Of a stretch of 5,531 nt of DNA, positions 1 through 4,114 are shown piece after piece. The stretch's first letter is position 1. Every line of letters begins with the position of its first letter. The DNA comes from UBA7398 sp963978235 (GTDB lineage: Bacteria; Actinomycetota; Actinomycetes; Nanopelagicales; Nanopelagicaceae). Both the position numbers and the translations under genes were made by a program. The stretch lies in the NCBI GenBank assembly GCA_963978235.1, contig CAXBQM010000072.1:1-5531 (forward strand). The letters are read 5' to 3'. The notes below the pieces were generated by a model. That model ran no database searches. It was not told where the DNA came from and saw nothing but the letters and a program-made list of their open reading frames with translations.

Positions 1-429
1 GCTGGCGAAGGTATGGATATCACCGCCACTTTTACCGTGACTGAAAATCATCAAGGCGCTCCTGGTTTAGCTCATGGCGGATTGCTCTCTCTTGCTTTTG
101 ATGAAGCGCTAGGAAAATTGATGTGGCTTCTGCGTGCGCCAGCTGTTACCGCGCGACTTGAGACTGATTTTCTCAAGCCAGTTCCTATGGGTTCTGTCCT
201 TCATATCTCAGCCCGAATTGTTGGGCAAGTAAGTCGGAAAGTTTATGCAGTAGCAGAAGGTCGGTTAAATTCTCCGGACGGACCGCTTGCAGTACGTGCA
301 GCAAGTTTGTATGTGATTGTTCCGATGGCTCACTTCCTTAATAACGCGCCTAAAGAATATTTAGAATCGGTCGCAAAGCGTCCAGAGATTTTGGAATTTG
401 TTGACCCTGAATTTGAAATTAATCCATGA
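1..429 (+). CDS. PaaI-like hotdog-fold thioesterase, 3' part (5' end outside window)
   Basis: Probable acyl-CoA thioesterase of the PaaI/hotdog superfamily, which hydrolyses acyl-CoA thioesters in the cytoplasm; the substrate cannot be told from sequence. The frame is open from base 1 to the TGA at 427-429. An ATG lies at 13, but the residues before it (AGEG) and the strand leading into the HQGAPGLAHGG motif look like the interior of a hotdog domain, so I think the gene begins upstream of the window. Counting from that ATG, the HGG signature is at residues 21-23, on the loop before the central helix. The helix (LAFDEALGKLM, about 27-37) carries the acidic pair D30/E31, where this family places its catalytic acid. 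The remaining beta strands follow (LETDFLKPVP, VLHISARIVG, KVYAVAEGRL, AVRAASLYVIV). The stop overlaps the dut start by 4 bases (ATGA), implying co-transcription and coupling. Family assignment is firm; specificity is unknown. Confidence 0.82.
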   Translation, partial: AGEGMDITATFTVTENHQGAPGLAHGGLLSLAFDEALGKLMWLLRAPAVTARLETDFLKPVPMGSVLHISARIVGQVSRKVYAVAEGRLNSPDGPLAVRAASLYVIVPMAHFLNNAPKEYLESVAKRPEILEFVDPEFEINP

Positions 430-857
430 AAGTTCGTATTACTCGGCTCGATTCTGGTCTGCCCTTACCACAATACGCAAAACCAGGAGATGCCGGCGCT
501 GATGTTTATTCTCGAATTGATTACGAACTTAAAGCGGGCGAACGAGCGCTCATTCCGACTGGGATTGCCATCGCACTTCCTGATGGGTATGTCGCTTTAA
601 TGCACCCGCGATCGGGGCTGGCAATTAAATATGGAATTTCAATGGTGAATACACCAGGCACAATTGATGCCGGATATCGAGGTGAGCTCCAAGTAATTCT
701 GATTAATCACGACCTTAAAGAAACTTTCTCTATTAAACGAGGAGATCGAATTGCTCAAATGGTTTTTCAAAAAGTCGAACGCGCAGATTTTGTCGAAGTG
801 GAGTCACTCCCAGGCTCTGGTCGAGCTGACGGCGGATTTGGATCAACGGGTTCATAG
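426..857 (+). CDS. dut: dUTP diphosphatase (dUTPase)
   Basis: Hydrolyses dUTP to dUMP and pyrophosphate, keeping uracil out of DNA and supplying dUMP for thymidylate synthesis; acts as a cytoplasmic homotrimer. The 143 residues match the usual trimeric dUTPase length, and all five motifs are visible in order: I, PGDAGADVYS (20-29); II, PRSGLA (61-66); III, GTIDAGYRGE (78-87), with D81 as the catalytic aspartate that activates water and Y84 as the base-stacking tyrosine that excludes ribose; IV, RGDRIAQMVF (105-114); V, the P-loop-like C-terminal arm GRADGGFGSTG (132-142). In motif V the residue after the arginine is Ala (A134) where Gly is common, a mild change not expected to inactivate. The start ATG overlaps the upstream stop and has no clear Shine-Dalgarno site, so initiation probably depends on coupling. 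The TAG stop shares its last base with the next gene's GTG. Identification is very secure. Confidence 0.97.
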   Translation: MKVRITRLDSGLPLPQYAKPGDAGADVYSRIDYELKAGERALIPTGIAIALPDGYVALMHPRSGLAIKYGISMVNTPGTIDAGYRGELQVILINHDLKETFSIKRGDRIAQMVFQKVERADFVEVESLPGSGRADGGFGSTGS

Positions 858-1495
858 TGGAAAGCACAGATAAAGCGAAGATTCTTGCTGCTTTTGGTGG
901 CATAAAAGGCCTCTTTGATTCTGGAATTCCTTCACTTATTTTTCTTATTCTCTTTAATGTCACGCATGATTTAGTTCACTCCGCGCAATGGTCATTGGGT
1001 TTCTCTGCTCTGATTGCGATCTATCGACTAATCAAACGTGAGACGCTACAAAATGCGCTTTCAGGAGTATTTGGAGTGGCAATTTGTTACTGGTTTTCAC
1101 GTTCAACTGGAAAGGCGGAAGATTTCTATCTGCCAGGTTTGATTACTAATCTCGTCTATGCAATTGCTTATTCAATTTCGATAATTGTTGGTTGGCCAAT
1201 TGTTGGTCTAGTCCTTGGACCGTTATTAGGAGAGAACTTTCTTTGGCGTAAACACCCAGAACGCAGACGAGTTTATGTGCGCGCGAGTTGGCTTTGGGTT
1301 GGGATGTTTGTTTCGCGTTTATTAGTTCAATATCCCCTTTATAAAACTGGAAATATCAATCTGTTAGGAACTGCTCGTATTGTAATGGGATATCCACTCT
1401 TTATTGCTACAGCGTGGGGAACTTACTTGATTGTAAAAACAGTTTCTAAAGTAACTCCAGACGAACCAATGCCAGAAGAGTCGACTAAAGAGTAA
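857..1495 (+). CDS. DUF3159 family multi-pass membrane protein
   Basis: Integral membrane protein of 212 residues, function unknown. I assign it to DUF3159 from the N-terminal pattern (GGIKGLFDSGIPSLIF, about 14-29), its size and its place between dut and an RCK gene pair, as in M. tuberculosis Rv2693c. Hydrophobic segments are visible near residues 22-36, 46-58, 68-82, 92-121 (long, probably two passes or a re-entrant pair), 145-158 and 172-193. A basic loop follows the long segment (WRKHPERRRVYVR, 130-142) and is probably cytoplasmic. The tail after residue 198 is polar and acidic (DEPMPEEST). Translation starts at GTG 857, which shares one base with the dut stop; there is no Shine-Dalgarno site and the next in-frame Met is at residue 150, so a coupled GTG start is the only sensible choice. 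The stop lies one base from the stop of the convergent RCK gene. It could be a transport-related protein given its potassium-gating neighbours, but that is only a contextual guess. Confidence 0.8.
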   Translation: MESTDKAKILAAFGGIKGLFDSGIPSLIFLILFNVTHDLVHSAQWSLGFSALIAIYRLIKRETLQNALSGVFGVAICYWFSRSTGKAEDFYLPGLITNLVYAIAYSISIIVGWPIVGLVLGPLLGENFLWRKHPERRRVYVRASWLWVGMFVSRLLVQYPLYKTGNINLLGTARIVMGYPLFIATAWGTYLIVKTVSKVTPDEPMPEESTKE

Positions 1496-1508
1496 TTTAA
1501 AGAGTAAT
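1486..1508. repeat. 12-bp-period tandem repeat across two convergent stop codons
   Basis: The 11-mer TAAAGAGTAAT occurs perfectly at 1486-1496 and again at 1498-1508, giving a head-to-tail repeat with a 12-base period. The plus-strand DUF3159 stop (1493-1495) lies in the first copy and the minus-strand RCK gene stop (1497-1499) straddles the copy boundary. It looks like a small local duplication, for example by replication slippage. Neither protein is changed by it (see findings). Confidence 0.75.
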
Positions 1509-2156
1509 AAAGCAATCTTTTATCTGTGCTTCAGCCTCTGACGTTGCAATAAAAATTAATTCATCTCCAGATGAGAAGACATCATAAGCATGTGGTGTGA
1601 TAACCATTCCATCTCGAACAATTGCAGAGAGCACAGATCCATCTGGGAGAGAAACTTCACTCACTGTTTTACCTACACATTTTGAATTATCAGGAAGTGT
1701 TAATTCAACAAGGTTTGCTTTTCCAGTTCTAAATGAGAAGAGACGAACTACGTCGCCAACGGTGACTGCTTCTTCGACTAGAGCAGCAATGATTCGCGGA
1801 GTTGAAACGGCTACATCGACGCCCCATGATGAGTTAAACATCCATTCATTTTTCGGGTGTTTGATGCGAGCAACAACTCTTGGAACTCCATATTCTGTTT
1901 TTGCAAGGAGCGATGAGACGAGATTGACCTTGTCATCGCCGGTCGCGGCAACCATTACTTGGCACGTTTCAAGCCCAGCCTTACTTAGCGAAGATATTTC
2001 GCAGGCATCTGCGAGAAGCCACTCGGCATTAGGCACGCTTTCCATTTTGAGCGCTTTTGGATCCTTATCAATTAATAAAATTTCATGGCCATTGGAGAGA
2101 AGTTCACGCGCAATCGCACGCCCAACGTTTCCTGCACCTGCAATTGCGACTCTCAT
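1497..2156 (-). CDS. ceoC: RCK/TrkA-family potassium transport regulator, CeoC-like
   Basis: Soluble cytoplasmic RCK-domain protein of 219 residues of the kind that gates potassium transporters in response to bound nucleotide. An N-terminal Rossmann RCK_N domain (about 1-130) carries the dinucleotide-binding motif GAGNVG (7-12). An acidic residue ends the second strand (D30 in LLIDKD), as expected for NAD(H) or nucleotide binding. A shorter RCK_C (TrkA-C) domain covers about 135-215 (GDVVRLFSF, SGDELIFIA). In several bacteria RCK_C domains bind c-di-AMP; whether this one does cannot be read here. The ATG overlaps the upstream RCK gene's TGA by 4 bases, and a GGAG site lies 5 bases upstream (2162-2165), so the pair is an operon. 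Order, length and pairing match M. tuberculosis ceoB-ceoC (Rv2691-Rv2692); the symbol rests on that synteny. No channel subunit is encoded next to it. No terminator hairpin is apparent after the stop. Confidence 0.88.
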   Translation of the reverse strand: MRVAIAGAGNVGRAIARELLSNGHEILLIDKDPKALKMESVPNAEWLLADACEISSLSKAGLETCQVMVAATGDDKVNLVSSLLAKTEYGVPRVVARIKHPKNEWMFNSSWGVDVAVSTPRIIAALVEEAVTVGDVVRLFSFRTGKANLVELTLPDNSKCVGKTVSEVSLPDGSVLSAIVRDGMVITPHAYDVFSSGDELIFIATSEAEAQIKDCFITL

Positions 2157-2824
2157 TCTGGCTCCGGTGCTCGAGATAAAGTTGTTTCAACAGCGGCTAA
2201 ATCTTTCTCAGCAACCATTACATGAATGAGATCGCCTTCTTGAAGAACTGTATGTTCTGTTGGAATGACTCCAGTGCCTAAACGCGTCAAGAATGCAACT
2301 CGCGCAGGGGTGCTCTTTTCAATCAACGTAATTGGCTTTCCATACCACTCTCGTGAGACAAAAATTTCACACAATTGCACGGAGCCAGAAGGATCTCGCC
2401 ATTCTGATGCTTTTCCTTGCGGTGAAAGCCGGCGCATAATTTGATCTGTTGTCCATGAAACTGTAGCAACAGTAGGAATTCCTAAACGTTGATAAATTTC
2501 AGCTCGACGTGGATCATAAATACGGGCTACAACATTTTGGACTCCGTAAGTTTCTCGCGCAACTCGAGCGGCCAATATATTTGAATTATCACCATTAGAA
2601 ACTGCGGCAAAAGCTTCTGCTTTTTCAATTCCCGCCTCGATTAATGTATCTCTATCAAAACCAATACCAGTTACGGTTTTGCCATTGAAATCACTGCCAA
2701 GGCGGCGGAACGCTTCACGCTCTTGGTCAATAACTGCGACTGAATGTCCCAAAGCTTGCAATTCATTTGCCAATGTTGAACCGACGCGGCCACAACCCAT
2801 GATGACGACGTGCACGGGGTTCAC
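2153..2824 (-). CDS. ceoB: RCK/TrkA-family potassium transport regulator, CeoB-like
   Basis: Second RCK-domain protein, 223 residues from the preferred GTG start at 2824 (233 from an upstream ATG at 2854). RCK_N occupies about 4-125 with GCGRVG (10-15) and the strand-end acid D33 in AVIDQE. Further conserved-looking segments are GFDRDTLIEAGIEKAEAFAAV (in two parts, about 55-75), SNGDNSNI (76-83), VARIYDPRRAEIY (98-110) and EWRDPSGSV (141-149). RCK_C follows at about 150-217 (WYGKPITLIE, EGDLIHVMVA). Start choice: the ATG at 2854 adds ten polar residues unlike an RCK start, has no Shine-Dalgarno site and sits inside the -35 region of the divergent promoter. GTG 2824 has a weak AGAGAG (2829-2834) 4 bases upstream and places the protein just before the first beta strand; GTG 2815 is a third option. 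It overlaps the CeoC-like gene by 4 bases. The two probably act together on one transporter, but the APC permease that accompanies this pair in mycobacteria is missing here. Symbol is by synteny with Rv2691. Confidence 0.87.
   Translation of the reverse strand: MNPVHVVIMGCGRVGSTLANELQALGHSVAVIDQEREAFRRLGSDFNGKTVTGIGFDRDTLIEAGIEKAEAFAAVSNGDNSNILAARVARETYGVQNVVARIYDPRRAEIYQRLGIPTVATVSWTTDQIMRRLSPQGKASEWRDPSGSVQLCEIFVSREWYGKPITLIEKSTPARVAFLTRLGTGVIPTEHTVLQEGDLIHVMVAEKDLAAVETTLSRAPEPE
2162..2165 (-). promoter_or_regulatory. Ribosome binding site (GGAG) for the CeoC-like gene
   Basis: On the minus strand GGAG ends 5 bases before the ATG at 2156-2154. It lies within the last codons of the upstream RCK gene. 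Together with the ATGA overlap it supports this start and a re-initiation or coupled mode of translation. Confidence 0.5.
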
Positions 2825-2847
2825 TTTACTCTCTGAATACGCAGAGT

Positions 2848-2877
2848 ATGACATTTGCGCTCATTTACGCATAAGGT
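2848..2877 (+). promoter_or_regulatory. Promoter for the TRAM methyltransferase gene, probably leaderless
   Basis: A -35-like ATGACA (2848-2853, five of six to TTGACA) is followed after 18 bases by TAAGGT (2872-2877), a good TAnnnT -10 element of the actinobacterial housekeeping sigma type. Exactly six bases then separate the -10 from the ATG at 2884, so transcription would start at or next to the start codon and give a leaderless mRNA. There is no Shine-Dalgarno sequence before this ATG, as expected for leaderless initiation. TGACAT (2849-2854) with a 17-base spacer is an equivalent reading. The -35 overlaps the alternative ATG (2854) of the divergent RCK gene. Confidence 0.65.
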
Positions 2878-2883
2878 CACCAC

Positions 2884-4041
2884 ATGAATATCGGTGATCG
2901 AGTTACTGTAGAAATTGGACCGATTGCACATGGTGGACATTGCGTTGCTCGCCATGAGGGACAAGTAATTTTTGTTCGCCATGCTATTCCAGGTGAGCGC
3001 GCACTCGTTGAAATTACCGAGAAAACATCGAAGTTTCTCCGCGGCAATGCGATAGAAATACGTGAGAAATCGCCTCATCGTTTAACGCCAGTGTGCACAT
3101 ATGCTCGTTGGGACGGATGTGGTGGCTGCGATTTTCAACATATTGATCTTAGATATCAACGAGAGCTCAAAACTCAAATTATCAAAGAACAATTCCAACG
3201 CATTGCGAAGAAGGAAATCTCCTGTCCAATCGAAGCAGTTGAACCACAGGATGGGTTGCATTGGCGAACGCGGATGGATTTCACAGTTTCTGAGAATCGA
3301 AAGTTAGCGCTCTTTCAAGCCAGAAGCCACGATGTTATTGAAATTGACTCGTGCGCTATTGCGGATTCGCGGATGAACATCAGCGAAATAAATTCTCAAA
3401 AACTTCCTCGAGGATCGAAAGTTGATGTCGCAATATCCAGAAGTGGGAAACAATCGATTGCTATTGAAAATCGAGAGAACTTTGAATTGATTGATGAAGG
3501 TATCGATCAGATTCTGTCCATATCGCCACAATCTTTTTGGCAGAGCCATATCAGCGCCCCACGCACATTAATTGATGCGGTGGCTAACTTTTCCGATATT
3601 CAAGCGGGCGATCATGTCTTTGATTTGTATGGTGGGGTAGGACTTTTTACTTCCGATGCAGTGAAACGGGTTGGAGTTGCTGGTCGAGTCACTCTTATCG
3701 AACTCGATGCGCAAGCAATCACTGACGCCCATCGCAATTTTGCTGAATATGACACGGTCGAAATCGTTGAAAGTTCGGTTGATCGCGCGCTCAAGAAATA
3801 TGCGCGCGCAGATGTGATCATTCTTGATCCACCGAGAAGTGGCGCTGGAAAAAATGTTGTAGAACAGATAGTGAAACTCACACCACGCGTTATTACCTAT
3901 GTCTCGTGCGACCCAGCCTCGTTAGCTCGCGATTGCGCATATTTTGAAGAGCGTGGTTATGGAATGGCTGCCATCCGCGCATTTGATCTCTTCCCCATGA
4001 CACAACACATGGAATGTGTCGCACGCTTCATTCCTGCGTAA
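2884..4041 (+). CDS. TRAM-domain, Fe-S, class I SAM-dependent RNA uracil-C5 methyltransferase (RumA/RlmD/TrmA family)
   Basis: Probably transfers a methyl group from S-adenosylmethionine to C5 of a uridine in rRNA or tRNA. The 385 residues show the full RumA-type layout. A TRAM RNA-binding domain covers about 1-60 (IGPIAHGGHCVARHEGQVIF at 11-30). A 4Fe-4S site uses C71, C79, C82 (C-x7-GCGGC) and C157 (DSCAIAD). The FWQSH motif has the substrate-contacting Gln at 220. The SAM-binding motif I is FDLYGGVGLF (246-255), with ELD (273-275) at the next strand end. Motif IV is DPPRSG (315-320). The catalytic nucleophile is Cys342 in YVSCDP, and Glu377 in THE MxQHxECVA segment is the proton-abstracting base. 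All known catalytic residues are therefore present. The protein is somewhat shorter than E. coli RumA (433). Whether it targets 23S rRNA U1939-type or tRNA U54-type sites is undecidable here, so no symbol is given. Synteny matches Rv2689c. Start is fixed by the leaderless promoter 6 bases upstream. Confidence 0.93.
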   Translation: MNIGDRVTVEIGPIAHGGHCVARHEGQVIFVRHAIPGERALVEITEKTSKFLRGNAIEIREKSPHRLTPVCTYARWDGCGGCDFQHIDLRYQRELKTQIIKEQFQRIAKKEISCPIEAVEPQDGLHWRTRMDFTVSENRKLALFQARSHDVIEIDSCAIADSRMNISEINSQKLPRGSKVDVAISRSGKQSIAIENRENFELIDEGIDQILSISPQSFWQSHISAPRTLIDAVANFSDIQAGDHVFDLYGGVGLFTSDAVKRVGVAGRVTLIELDAQAITDAHRNFAEYDTVEIVESSVDRALKKYARADVIILDPPRSGAGKNVVEQIVKLTPRVITYVSCDPASLARDCAYFEERGYGMAAIRAFDLFPMTQHMECVARFIPA

Positions 4042-4058
4042 CCCTTTAATTCAGCGTT

Positions 4059-4070
4059 TTCACGCGTGAA
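4059..4070. promoter_or_regulatory. Perfect 12-bp palindrome upstream of acnA, candidate operator
   Basis: TTCACGCGTGAA reads identically on both strands and ends three bases before the -10-like TAGGAT of acnA, a usual position for a repressor operator. With no loop it would make only a poor RNA hairpin and no T-run follows, so a DNA-binding dimer site is likelier than a terminator. It does not obviously match the CRP/GlxR (TGTGA-N6-TCACA) or actinobacterial LexA patterns. About one such 12-bp palindrome is expected by chance in 5.5 kb, so placement is the main argument. Confidence 0.35.
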
Positions 4071-4073
4071 GAT

Positions 4074-4079
4074 TAGGAT
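4074..4079 (+). promoter_or_regulatory. -10-like element TAGGAT of a possible acnA promoter
   Basis: TAGGAT fits the TAnnnT -10 pattern and lies in the 73-bp gap before acnA. The expected start point would be near 4086, giving a 5' leader of about 29 bases that contains the AGGAGG site. The -35 region about 17-19 bases upstream (around 4049-4056) is weak, which would suit an activator-dependent or regulated promoter; read-through from the methyltransferase promoter is also possible since no terminator is seen. Confidence 0.4.
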
Positions 4080-4104
4080 AAGCCCCATCAGAGTTACCGG
4101 GGCC

Positions 4105-4110
4105 AGGAGG
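4105..4110 (+). promoter_or_regulatory. Consensus Shine-Dalgarno site for acnA
   Basis: AGGAGG ends 4 bases before GTG 4115 and is the only full-consensus ribosome binding site in the window. It decides the acnA start: in this frame the nearest upstream stop is TAA at 4079-4081, with no ATG, GTG or TTG codon between it and 4115. Confidence 0.85.
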
Positions 4111-4114
4111 ACGT

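Noticed and set aside
733..963. A 76-codon minus-strand frame opposite dut and DUF3159
   Set aside because: Shadow of two coupled genes whose own frames are well supported; no initiation signal.
1597..2229. A 210-codon open frame on the plus strand antisense to the CeoC-like gene
   Set aside because: Its product is Ser/Thr/Ala-rich without recognisable domains, and it lies wholly opposite a well-supported RCK gene with clear motifs. It is a shadow frame with no ribosome site or promoter seen.
2821..3078. An 85-codon minus-strand frame over the divergent region and the methyltransferase start
   Set aside because: It overlaps the TRAM domain coding sequence, crosses both promoters and has no recognisable protein features.
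3304..3881. Two minus-strand frames (81 and 89 codons) inside the methyltransferase gene
   Set aside because: They are antisense to conserved catalytic segments (FWQSH, SAM motif, DPPRSG), so the constraint is on the plus strand.
4059..4070. The palindrome before acnA as an intrinsic terminator for the methyltransferase gene
   Set aside because: A loopless 12-bp palindrome leaves only a 4-bp stem with a 4-base loop, and there is no T-run after it.
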